Shown here: positions 1 to 5,251 of the stretch, piece after piece
How positions within the stretch are numbered: the first letter of the stretch is position 1
Layout: every line of letters starts with the position of its first letter
Origin: Acidobacteriota bacterium
GTDB lineage: Bacteria > Acidobacteriota > Terriglobia > Terriglobales > Acidobacteriaceae
NCBI GenBank assembly: GCA_021811745.1
Contig: JAJZNH010000980.1
Span: 1 to 5,251, forward strand
Direction: 5' to 3'
DNA length: 5,251 nucleotides
Position numbers and translations under genes: made by a program
The notes under the pieces: model-generated
Told to the model about the DNA's origin: nothing
The model's input: the letters and a program-made list of their open reading frames with translations, nothing else
Databases searched by the model: none

Positions 1-2
1 AC

Positions 3-395
3 AAGTTGTACTATGGTGCTCGCGGTGCGGGGTGTTGGCTAGCCGACCGGGGGCAGATTTCTCAGATCAGGACGGCGAGATCCGGGAATGGGAAGACCCG
101 AGTTGTCGTGAGCCGTTCCCACGGGTCCGGCGAAGAGGATATTGGCCGCTTTACGGGAGACGCGGCTAATTGTGAGTTTGTTTCCATGGGGAGTTCGCTG
201 AAGTTCTGCCTGGTGGCAGAGGGAGTGGCCGATGTTTATCCGCGCATTGGGCCGACAATGGAGTGGGACACGGCCGCGGCGCAGTGCCTGGTTGAAGAGG
301 CGGGCGGAACCGTGACAGATCTGGAAGGAAATCCCATGTATTACAACAAGCCCAATCTGCTGAATCCAGGATTCATTGCGAAAGGAAGACGGTAA
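3..395 (+). CDS. cysQ: 3'(2'),5'-bisphosphate nucleotidase CysQ, C-terminal part (5' truncated by window edge)
   Basis: This is the C-terminal 130 residues of an inositol-monophosphatase-superfamily enzyme of the CysQ type, which removes a phosphate from 3'-phosphoadenosine 5'-phosphate (PAP), a by-product of sulfate assimilation. The reading frame is open from the left edge, so the true start and the first two metal-binding motifs lie outside the window; the TTG at position 6 is an internal leucine codon. Visible family motifs, in order, are G-A-G-C-W near the left edge, V-V-V-S-R-S-H (about codons 35-41), S-M-G-S-S-L-K-F-C-L-V-A-E-G, Y-P-R-I-G-P-T and E-W-D-T-A-A. The aspartate of W-D-T-A-A (bases 267-269) is the expected late metal ligand of this superfamily. 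The ending L-N-P-G-F-I-A is also typical of CysQ. Full-length relatives are about 250-270 residues, so roughly half is present. The motifs favour CysQ over a generic inositol monophosphatase. The stop is TAA at 393-395, and nothing suggests decay. Confidence 0.93.
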   Translation, partial: KLYYGARGAGCWLADRGQISQIRTARSGNGKTRVVVSRSHGSGEEDIGRFTGDAANCEFVSMGSSLKFCLVAEGVADVYPRIGPTMEWDTAAAQCLVEEAGGTVTDLEGNPMYYNKPNLLNPGFIAKGRR

Positions 396-447
396 GGAGA
401 CGCACTGCCCATTTCCACCCTTGGTAGCCGGGAGATCCAGTTATGTC

Positions 448-463
448 GTCTGGAACGTCAGAC
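448..463 (+). repeat. Inverted repeat (GTCTG/CAGAC) 52 bases after cysQ
   Basis: GTCTG at 448-452 pairs perfectly with CAGAC at 459-463, and a G-T wobble (453/458) closes a four-base loop. It sits just downstream of the cysQ stop, where a transcript end would be expected. No run of T follows, so an intrinsic terminator is not supported. It could be a 3' stabilising hairpin or chance. Confidence 0.3.
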
Positions 464-695
464 TCACTCCGAAATGCGTTCAAGCTCCCACCGCATCAGA
501 GATGTCTTCTCCAGGGCGTAGCAGGCTTTCGCGGGCTGTGCCATCGATGTTGGATGGCCAGCCTTGAGGCGGGAGTTGCCTATCCGGCTCCGGAAGTGGT
601 GCCTGAAACAGCGTTCCTGTATACTGGTTGAACGAAAAGCATAGGGATGTTGTGGCTAGCAGACGGGTCGAGCCGGGACTAGATTTGGAAACCGA

Positions 696-710
696 TCCCC
701 GAAACGGGGA
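696..710 (+). repeat. GC-rich hairpin TCCCCG-AAA-CGGGGA
   Basis: Bases 696-701 (TCCCCG) pair perfectly with 705-710 (CGGGGA) around an AAA loop, giving a compact six-pair stem. The following sequence (CAGAGAAATA) has no T-run, so it does not look like an intrinsic terminator for a transcript read from the left. On the opposite strand the sequence reads CTGTCCCCGTTT, resembling the G/C-rich arms of bacterial REP-type repeats, but only one copy is visible here. Confidence 0.4.
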
Positions 711-792
711 CAGAGAAATAGCAATCCTGACCGAACTGGAAGCCACACGAAGCCCATTAAGAGGCAAGTCCCCAGTAGATTGATCAGCCACA

Positions 793-830
793 GAATCACG
801 GCTGCATATTTCTGATTCGCCTTGGCAAAT
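793..830 (+). repeat. Two overlapping dyads (GAATCA/TGATTC and ATTCGCC/GGCAAAT)
   Basis: GAATCA at 793-798 is the exact reverse complement of TGATTC at 813-818, with a 14-base loop. The right arm overlaps a second dyad, ATTcGCC at 815-821 with GGCaAAT at 824-830, which has six pairs, one mismatch and a two-base centre. Because they share bases 815-818, the two foldings exclude each other in RNA. As DNA, the second could be a short operator-like palindrome. No function is shown. Confidence 0.3.
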
Positions 831-861
831 TCAAAGCTGACTCATTGTCAGGGAGGGAATT
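828..861 (+). repeat. Nested two-tier inverted repeat (AATTC/GAATT around CTGAC/GTCAG)
   Basis: An outer pair, AATTC at 828-832 with GAATT at 857-861, encloses an inner pair, CTGAC at 837-841 with GTCAG at 847-851. The two pairs have nearly the same centre (844.5 and 844). The inner loop is TCATT, and the internal bulges are AAAG and GGAGG. It could be an RNA stem with an internal loop or a protein-binding dyad upstream of the efflux operon. Its left arm overlaps the right arm of the preceding dyad. The arms are only five bases each, so chance is possible. Confidence 0.35.
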
Positions 862-935
862 GTGTCGCATTGTTGGATGCTCCCAGACCACGGTCCCGGA
901 ACAGAACTGGCACCCCGGACGATTGCTCGATTAAC

Positions 936-981
936 TTGCGCGGAAAGTTTCCCGGCGAGCTAATTGATAGTTATTGCGCGG
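936..981 (+). repeat. Direct repeat of TTGCGCGG, 38 bases apart
   Basis: TTGCGCGG occurs at 936-943 and again at 974-981. Both copies are preceded by TTA (TTAAC before the first, TTA before the second). The period of 38 bases is a little under four helical turns, so both copies would face a similar side of the DNA. The first copy overlaps the GGAAAGTTTCC palindrome. This could be a pair of regulator half-sites in front of the efflux operon, but eight-base repeats also arise by chance. Confidence 0.3.
942..952. promoter_or_regulatory. Perfect palindrome GGAAAGTTTCC, candidate operator of the efflux operon
   Basis: Bases 942-946 (GGAAA) mirror 948-952 (TTTCC) around a single central G. Two further pairs occur outside a two-base mismatch (938-939 with 955-956). 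It lies 126 bases upstream of the GTG start of the outer membrane channel gene, where an operator for a metal-responsive repressor or activator would be expected. I cannot match it to the known consensus of a particular regulator family, and no convincing promoter elements could be placed around it. The assignment rests on symmetry and position only. Confidence 0.3.
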
Positions 982-1068
982 TGCATCCGCTTTAAAACAC
1001 CTCGCACGAAGTAAGACACTGCAGGGCACTTCCGGTAGGTATGTGCTGTCTGCATCTACTTTGGATTT

Positions 1069-1076
1069 GAGGAGGG
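1069..1076 (+). promoter_or_regulatory. Ribosome binding site GAGGAGGG deciding the GTG start at 1079
   Basis: The purine-rich GAGGAGGG is the best Shine-Dalgarno match near the start of the channel gene. Read as AGGAGG (1070-1075) it leaves only three bases before GTG; read through its first GAGG (1069-1072) it leaves six, a normal spacing. Together with the signal peptide that begins directly after this GTG, it supports 1079 over the upstream in-frame TTG at 974 or GTG at 1043. Confidence 0.65.
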
Positions 1077-1078
1077 AC

Positions 1079-2398
1079 GTGTTCACAAATCGATCTGATC
1101 TGATCCGTTTCGTACGTGGAGCGACCGGTCTCTTGATGCTCGCCGTTCTCGGTACTGGAATCGCCGCCGCACAGGCTTCGCCGAAACCGGAAGTCCGTAT
1201 CACGCTGGAGCAGGCCGAGCAGATGGCGCTTGCGCATAACCGGACGTTGCAGGCTGACCTGACATTAATTTCGCAGAGCAAAGCGAACGAGATTACGGCA
1301 GGTTTGCGGCCAAACCCGGTCTTCGACACAGATGCGTTGTTCATCCCGTTTTTCTCCCCCAAGAACCTCAATTCGGACACGCTGAACAATACATCGGAAT
1401 TCGACGCCGGAGTCAGCTACGACTTCCAGTTGTACGGCAAGCGCAAGGCGCGCATGAGCGCTGCACACGCCGCGACTACCGTAACCAGGTCGCTGGTGAG
1501 CAACGATGAGCGCAGGTTGCGTTACGATGTCGCCGCACAATTCATTCATGTCGTTTATGCGGAATCGAAACTGCGCTTTGCGAAGCAGGACCTTGCGACG
1601 TTCGATAAGAGCCTGAAGATCAGCAAAAGACAGTACACGGCGGGCAGTATCAGCCACGGGAGTTTGCTTAAGCTCCAACTACAGAGGCTGCTGTTCCAGA
1701 CCGACTATACTTCGGCACAGGTTGCGGTCATTCAGGCGAAGAATAACCTGCGGCAGTTGGTGGGCTTCGACGCTCTTCCCGCGAATTACGATGTACTGGG
1801 AAGACTGCATGCACCAAACCCGCATCGCAGTCTGCTGGGTCTGGAGGCAGAAGCGCTGCGGAATCGCCCGGATCTGGCCGCGTCGCGGCAAAACGTCACC
1901 GAAGCGGAGAGCCAGTTGCACCTCGCCAGAGCTTATGCGCATCCCAGCCTCGGGACCACGCTTGACTACACGCGCCTGGCTGGAATGAACGACCTGAGCT
2001 CGTACGCCACGATGGCAATTCCCATCTTCGACCGGAACCAGGGCAATATCGCAGGCGCGAAGGCGCAAATTACTCAGGCCAACGAACAGGAGCGAGCAGC
2101 CGAGCAACTGGTATTGACGCAGGTGCGAAGCGCCTATGCTGAGCAGCAGAGCGCATTGCAGGTTGTGGACCTCTATCGTTCGGGCTACCTGGGAGACGCG
2201 CAGCAGTCGCTGTCGATCAGCGAATATGCCTATTTGCGTGGCGATACGAGCTTGCTGAATTTCCTGGACGCTGAGCGGAGCTATCGAACGGTGGAGCTAG
2301 ATTATCGTCGCGCTCTGGCTCAGGCAATGCTCTCCGACCAACGACTACAAGAGGTCGTCAATAAGACTATGCGGCCTGGAAAGGTTCATCAGCCATGA
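1079..2398 (+). CDS. TolC/CzcC-family outer membrane efflux channel
   Basis: This is predicted to be the outer membrane channel of a tripartite RND efflux system: a trimer whose periplasmic helical tunnel docks on the adaptor encoded next. The product is 439 residues, normal for CzcC/CusC-type proteins. I start it at GTG 1079 because GAGGAGGG precedes it and a signal peptide begins there: basic residues (R5, R10, R13), hydrophobic core 17-30, and A-Q-A at 31-33 as cleavage site. No cysteine is present at the cleavage site, so unlike CusC it does not look lipidated. Two outer-membrane-efflux-protein repeats follow, about 41-235 (opening I-T-L-E-Q-A-E-Q-M-A-L) and about 250-435, with the hallmark N-R-P-D-L at 262-266 opening the second. 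The long Ala/Gln/Leu-rich helices fit the coiled tunnel. The stop overlaps the next start (ATGA), which indicates translational coupling. The family is certain; the substrate is not, because this subunit does not determine it. Confidence 0.94.
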   Translation: MFTNRSDLIRFVRGATGLLMLAVLGTGIAAAQASPKPEVRITLEQAEQMALAHNRTLQADLTLISQSKANEITAGLRPNPVFDTDALFIPFFSPKNLNSDTLNNTSEFDAGVSYDFQLYGKRKARMSAAHAATTVTRSLVSNDERRLRYDVAAQFIHVVYAESKLRFAKQDLATFDKSLKISKRQYTAGSISHGSLLKLQLQRLLFQTDYTSAQVAVIQAKNNLRQLVGFDALPANYDVLGRLHAPNPHRSLLGLEAEALRNRPDLAASRQNVTEAESQLHLARAYAHPSLGTTLDYTRLAGMNDLSSYATMAIPIFDRNQGNIAGAKAQITQANEQERAAEQLVLTQVRSAYAEQQSALQVVDLYRSGYLGDAQQSLSISEYAYLRGDTSLLNFLDAERSYRTVELDYRRALAQAMLSDQRLQEVVNKTMRPGKVHQP

Positions 2399-3588
2399 AG
2401 CGTCAAGTATCCTTGACCGATTGCAGAGCGTTTGGGATCCGTCCTGGCGAAACACGGCGGTGGCAACGCTGGTGCGCACTGAGTGTGGCTTTGTGCTTTG
2501 CATCCGCGGGTCTGGCGGGGTGCGGTCACCAGTCGAACGCGGAGACTACGACAAAGACGCACGTCATTGAGGTGTCATCCAGCGGCATGACTCTTTCGAT
2601 GAAGCCGTCTCTGGCAAAGCATTTCAAGCTGGCAGAGACCAGGACGATTCAGCGGGCGACCCATTTTTCCGCTCCCGGAGTGATTGCACCCGATGTGAGC
2701 CGGACCGTCAGCGTGTTTTCGCTGGCCAATGGTTTCGCGGTCAAGGTTCCCGTGCAGTTGGGGGATCAGGTGTCCAAGGGACAGGTACTCGCGGTCGTCG
2801 ACAGCCCGGATCTGGCGAAAGCCATCAGCGTCTTTCAAACCGCCAGGGCGCAGCTCCAGCTCAGCGAGAAAGAGCTGAACCGGGAAGAGGGTTTGTACCG
2901 GCATGGAGCCGCTCCGCGCAAAGCGCTGGAGGAGGCGCAGTTTGCCGAGCAGCATGCGCAGATCGAAGAGGAGACGGCGCGGCGGCAAATCACCATTTTG
3001 GGTGGTGACCTCAAGTCGCCTTCACCGCTGGTTACCGTGCGAGCGCCGATCAGCGGCACCATCATCAAACAGCAGATTTCGCGCGGAGAGGCGGTTGAGA
3101 ATTCGTATCTCTTCAGGATCGCTGACCTCTCGCGGGTCTGGGCATTGTGCAGCATCTACGAAAACGATCTCTCGCGAGTACAGGTTGGAGATTCGGCTCA
3201 GGTTGACGTCTCGGCATATCACAATCTGAAGCTGGAAGGGCGGATCAGCAATATTTCTCATATCCTCGATCCCAACACGCGAACAGCCGAAGTGCGCGTC
3301 GTCCTGAATAACCCGCAGGGGCAACTGAATCCCGGGATGTTCGTCACGGCCCGGTTCACTTCGATCCACGAGTCGCCGCAGGTGCTGGTTCCCGTCACGG
3401 CGCTGTTCCAGCTTCACGATCAGTTCTGGGTCTTTGAACCGGCGAAGCAGGGAGTCTTTCGTCGCGTACCTGTGACGGTGGGGTCGGTTGCCGTCCCGGG
3501 CTGGCAGGTGGTCACCGGGGGGCTGCAACCGAATCAAAACGTGATAGCCGACTCGCTGGAGTTTGCGGCAGCCGCATCGCAGGACTAA
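2395..3588 (+). CDS. RND efflux periplasmic adaptor (membrane fusion) lipoprotein, CzcB/CusB type
   Basis: This is predicted to be the adaptor that bridges the inner membrane pump and the outer membrane channel. ATG 2395 overlaps the previous stop as ATGA, with AAGG at 2381-2384 ten bases upstream. The 397-residue product has a lipoprotein signal: a long basic n-region (R21-R22-W-Q-R25), hydrophobic core about 27-38, and lipobox L-A-G-C with the acylated cysteine at C43. A Gln/Ser/Thr-rich linker follows. Domains in order: first lipoyl half about 112-140 (ending D-S-P-D-L), alpha-helical hairpin about 141-203 with its turn near H170-G-A-A-P, second lipoyl half about 213-245 (R-A-P-I-S-G-T at 216-222), beta-barrel about 251-325 (with D-P-N-T-R-T-A-E-V-R-V and L-N-P-G-M-F-V), and membrane-proximal domain to the end. 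There is no N-terminal heavy-metal-binding domain, His-rich tail or CusB-like methionine set; only two methionines (G-M-T-L-S-M) lie near the mature N terminus. The family is clear and the substrate unknown. Confidence 0.94.
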   Translation: MKRQVSLTDCRAFGIRPGETRRWQRWCALSVALCFASAGLAGCGHQSNAETTTKTHVIEVSSSGMTLSMKPSLAKHFKLAETRTIQRATHFSAPGVIAPDVSRTVSVFSLANGFAVKVPVQLGDQVSKGQVLAVVDSPDLAKAISVFQTARAQLQLSEKELNREEGLYRHGAAPRKALEEAQFAEQHAQIEEETARRQITILGGDLKSPSPLVTVRAPISGTIIKQQISRGEAVENSYLFRIADLSRVWALCSIYENDLSRVQVGDSAQVDVSAYHNLKLEGRISNISHILDPNTRTAEVRVVLNNPQGQLNPGMFVTARFTSIHESPQVLVPVTALFQLHDQFWVFEPAKQGVFRRVPVTVGSVAVPGWQVVTGGLQPNQNVIADSLEFAAAASQD

Positions 3589-3606
3589 GGGCGGCACGAG
3601 AACGCC

Positions 3607-3611
3607 AAGGA
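3607..3611 (+). promoter_or_regulatory. Ribosome binding site AAGGA for the RND pump gene
   Basis: AAGGA lies seven bases before the ATG at 3619, inside the 30-base gap after the adaptor stop. It supports 3619 over the in-frame ATG at 3631 (residue 5). Starting at 3619 also gives the short cytoplasmic N terminus typical of RND pumps. Confidence 0.7.
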
Positions 3612-3618
3612 TATAGCT

Positions 3619-5251
3619 ATGATTCAGAAAATGGTTGATGCGGCACTGCGCCAGCGATTTCTTATTCTTTCGATCGCGGTGCTGATGCTGGTCTGGGGCA
3701 TGATCTCATTTCATGCACTGCCCATCGAGGCCTATCCGGATGTGGCGCCGCAATGGGTGCAGGTGATCACGCAGTGGCCCGGACATGCCCCGGAAGAGGT
3801 TGAGAAACAGATCACCGTACCCATCGAGACCCAGATGAACGGGATTCGGAATATGACGAACATGCGCTCGCACACCATGTTCGGACTTTCCGTCATATCG
3901 ATGACTTTCAGCCAGAACTCCAATGACCTATGGAATCGCGAGCAGGTGCTGGAGCGGCTCTCCAACGTGAGTCTCCCGAATGGGATAACTCCACAGATCG
4001 GGCCGGATTATAGCCCGGTCGGACAGATCTACTGGTACACGCTGCGAAGCACGAATCCGAAGTACGACCTGATGCAGCTGAAGGCCCTGCAGGATTGGGT
4101 AATCAATCGGCGCATGAAGACGGTCCCGGGAGTGGTGGGCGACTCCAGCTTCGGCGGATTAACGAGGGAGTACCAGGTTCGGCTGGACCCCGACAAGCTG
4201 ATCGAGTACGGACTCAGCATTGGCGATGTCGAGAGGGCGCTGAAGGCGAACAATTACAACGCCGGCGGCGGCTTTATCGAACACGGACAGCAAATGTTCG
4301 ACGTTCGCGTTATCGGCAGGATGCGGAACACCACTGATATAGCGAACACCGTGCTGAAGCAGGTGGATGGCACGCCCGTTCACGTGAGCGACGTGGGCAC
4401 AGTCGTACAAGGCCATGTGGTGAGGCTGGGCCGAATCGGCAAAACTGTGCGCGAACCGGACGGCACCATTATCGATAACAACGACGTCGTGGAAGGCGTC
4501 GTCCTGCTGGAAAAGGGCGCACCTACCGAGGCGACGCTGCGGGGGATTGAGAAAGAAGTCAAATACCTGAACGCACATGTGCTGCCCAGGGGCGTTCAGA
4601 TTGTTCCCTATCTCGATCGCAGCACGCTTATTCACTACACGACACACACCGTCCTCACGAATCTGACCATCGGATTCCTGCTGGTCACGGTGATCCTATT
4701 TATATTTCTTGGCAATGCTCGCAGCGCCTTTATCGTTGCGGGAACCATTCCATTTTCTCTGTTGTTTGCGGCCACCTGTCTGGATCAGCGACATATTCCG
4801 GCGAATCTGTTATCACTTGGGGCCTTGGATTTCGGGATGGTGGTGGATGGAACGGTCATGATGGTGGAGAACATCTTTCGTGTTTTATGCCGAAAAGATG
4901 AGAGACCGCTGTCGAAATTTGAGCTGATCAGCTTCGCCGCTCACGAAATTCAACGTCCGGTGTTCTTTGCAATTCTCATCATCATTGTTGCCTATCTCCC
5001 GATCTTTGCCCTTCCCGGAGTTTCTGGCCTACTGTTTACACCGATGGCCTGGACAGTGTCTTTCGCCCTTGTGGGCGCGCTGATCTTCGCGCTCATTATT
5101 GCGCCGGTTCTTTCCAGCTTCCTTTTCAGTAAAGGTATGCGTGAGTGGCATAACCCGGTGCTGGGATGGGTGGAGAACCATTATGCGCGCGGATTGCGCT
5201 GGTGTATGGGCAACCGGCGGACGGTATTGTGGGGGTCGGGTGGTCTGCTTG
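3619..5251 (+). CDS. czcA: CusA/CzcA-family heavy-metal efflux RND pump, N-terminal half (3' truncated by window edge)
   Basis: This is predicted to be the proton-driven inner membrane pump of the tripartite complex. The first 544 residues of an expected 1030-1060 are present, and the frame is open to the right edge. Transmembrane helix 1 spans about 12-32, and a large periplasmic domain about 33-347 contains P-I-E-A-Y-P-D-V, Q-W-P-G-H-A-P-E-E-V-E and D-P-D-K-L. TM2 (348-367), TM3 (371-391), TM4 (397-419), TM5 (448-467) and TM6 (477-502) follow, and the cut falls at the start of TM7. TM4 holds D404, D410 and E417 in the pattern DFG-x3-DG-x5-VEN, matching CzcA's proton-relay D402/D408/E415; CusA-type copper and silver pumps, as I recall, lack the first Asp. 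This favours the CzcA/NccA/CnrA side (Zn, Co, Cd, Ni). The symbol is therefore family-level and the substrate unproven. Odd features are a Met cluster at 73-95 and an acidic stretch at 279-292. The gene starts 30 bases after the adaptor and is almost certainly in the same operon. Confidence 0.95.
   Translation, partial: MIQKMVDAALRQRFLILSIAVLMLVWGMISFHALPIEAYPDVAPQWVQVITQWPGHAPEEVEKQITVPIETQMNGIRNMTNMRSHTMFGLSVISMTFSQNSNDLWNREQVLERLSNVSLPNGITPQIGPDYSPVGQIYWYTLRSTNPKYDLMQLKALQDWVINRRMKTVPGVVGDSSFGGLTREYQVRLDPDKLIEYGLSIGDVERALKANNYNAGGGFIEHGQQMFDVRVIGRMRNTTDIANTVLKQVDGTPVHVSDVGTVVQGHVVRLGRIGKTVREPDGTIIDNNDVVEGVVLLEKGAPTEATLRGIEKEVKYLNAHVLPRGVQIVPYLDRSTLIHYTTHTVLTNLTIGFLLVTVILFIFLGNARSAFIVAGTIPFSLLFAATCLDQRHIPANLLSLGALDFGMVVDGTVMMVENIFRVLCRKDERPLSKFELISFAAHEIQRPVFFAILIIIVAYLPIFALPGVSGLLFTPMAWTVSFALVGALIFALIIAPVLSSFLFSKGMREWHNPVLGWVENHYARGLRWCMGNRRTVLWGSGGLL

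Larger units (their letters stand above)
396..1078. other. 683-base intergenic region with no convincing gene; contains several inverted repeats
   Basis: The stretch between the cysQ stop and the efflux operon has open frames of up to about 100 codons on either strand. None shows a ribosome binding site, a recognisable family motif or protein-like composition, and they overlap each other, so I call it non-coding. It must hold the end of the cysQ transcript and most likely the promoter and operator of the efflux operon. I found no hairpin followed by a T-run, and no -10/-35 pair close enough to consensus to assign a promoter. What stands out is several short dyads, listed separately. A regulatory leader, a small RNA, or remnants of a decayed gene all remain possible. 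Confidence 0.7.

Noticed and set aside
376..631. Two short plus-strand open frames after cysQ (63 and 62 residues).
   Set aside because: They overlap each other in different frames, one starts inside cysQ, and neither has a recognisable domain or convincing initiation signal.
663..680. A tRNA T-arm-like string around GGGTCGAGCC.
   Set aside because: It lacks the TTC of the conserved T-loop, and no acceptor, D or anticodon arms can be folded around it.
480..791. A possible 103-residue protein on the minus strand in the intergenic region.
   Set aside because: The composition is Ser/Arg/Leu/Pro-rich with no motif, there is no ribosome binding site, and plus-strand open frames of similar poor quality overlap it.
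845..873. A sigma-70-like pair: TTGTCA (845-850) and CATTGT (868-873) with 17-base spacing.
   Set aside because: The -35 element is good, but the -10 element matches only three of six bases and lacks an extended TG. Such pairs are common by chance.
907..927. A sigma-54-like promoter: TGGCAC at 908-913 followed by TTGCT at 923-927.
   Set aside because: Both halves match well, but nine bases separate them instead of the usual five, so the GG-to-GC distance is four bases too long for sigma-54 recognition.
936..966. A MerR-type promoter with the GGAAAGTTTCC dyad in a 19-base spacer between TTGCGC and TAATTG.
   Set aside because: TAATTG is a very poor -10 element, the dyad is shorter than usual for MerR family operators and is off-centre, and no merR-like gene is present.
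974..1078. An N-terminal extension of the outer membrane channel from TTG 974 or GTG 1043.
   Set aside because: The extension would bury the signal peptide behind 12-35 extra residues without homology-like motifs. GTG 1079 has both a Shine-Dalgarno site and an immediate signal peptide.
931..1389. Long open frames on the minus strand opposite the channel, adaptor and pump genes.
   Set aside because: They are shadows of strongly supported plus-strand genes and show no protein family motifs of their own.

Overview
The window looks like part of a chromosome from a Gram-negative-type bacterium with an outer membrane and moderately GC-rich DNA. The style of the RND pump, with its Y-P-D-V and Q-W-P-G-H N-terminal motifs, and the loose, poorly defined promoters suggest an acidobacterium (Terriglobia). 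This is an impression from recalled homologues, not a demonstrated assignment. No mobile element, rRNA, tRNA or CRISPR array was found.

Layout, all genes on the + strand. (1) Positions 3-395 hold the C-terminal half of a CysQ-type 3'(2'),5'-bisphosphate nucleotidase, cut by the left edge. (2) Positions 396-1078 are 683 bases with no convincing gene. They hold several inverted repeats, including a chain of overlapping dyads at 793-861 and a perfect GGAAAGTTTCC palindrome at 942-952. (3) Positions 1079-2398 encode a TolC/CzcC-type outer membrane channel. (4) Positions 2395-3588 encode a CzcB/CusB-type periplasmic adaptor lipoprotein, overlapping the channel gene by ATGA. (5) Positions 3619-5251 encode the first 544 residues of a CusA/CzcA-type RND inner membrane pump, cut by the right edge.

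The last three genes form one operon in the order outer membrane channel, adaptor, pump (the czcCBA order). Together they should build a tripartite proton-driven efflux complex spanning the inner membrane, periplasm and outer membrane. The pump keeps the D/D/E proton-relay triad in transmembrane helix 4 in the CzcA form (DFG...VDG...VEN) rather than the single-Asp CusA form. This favours a divalent-cation-type pump (Zn, Co, Cd or Ni), but the substrate is not proven. No CusF-like chaperone, metal-binding N-terminal domain or adjacent regulator is visible. The cysQ fragment probably belongs to a separate transcription unit.

I see no clearly undescribed system. The points most worth a second look are the untranslated region before the efflux operon, a methionine cluster in the first periplasmic part of the pump, and an acidic loop that appears longer than in classical CzcA.
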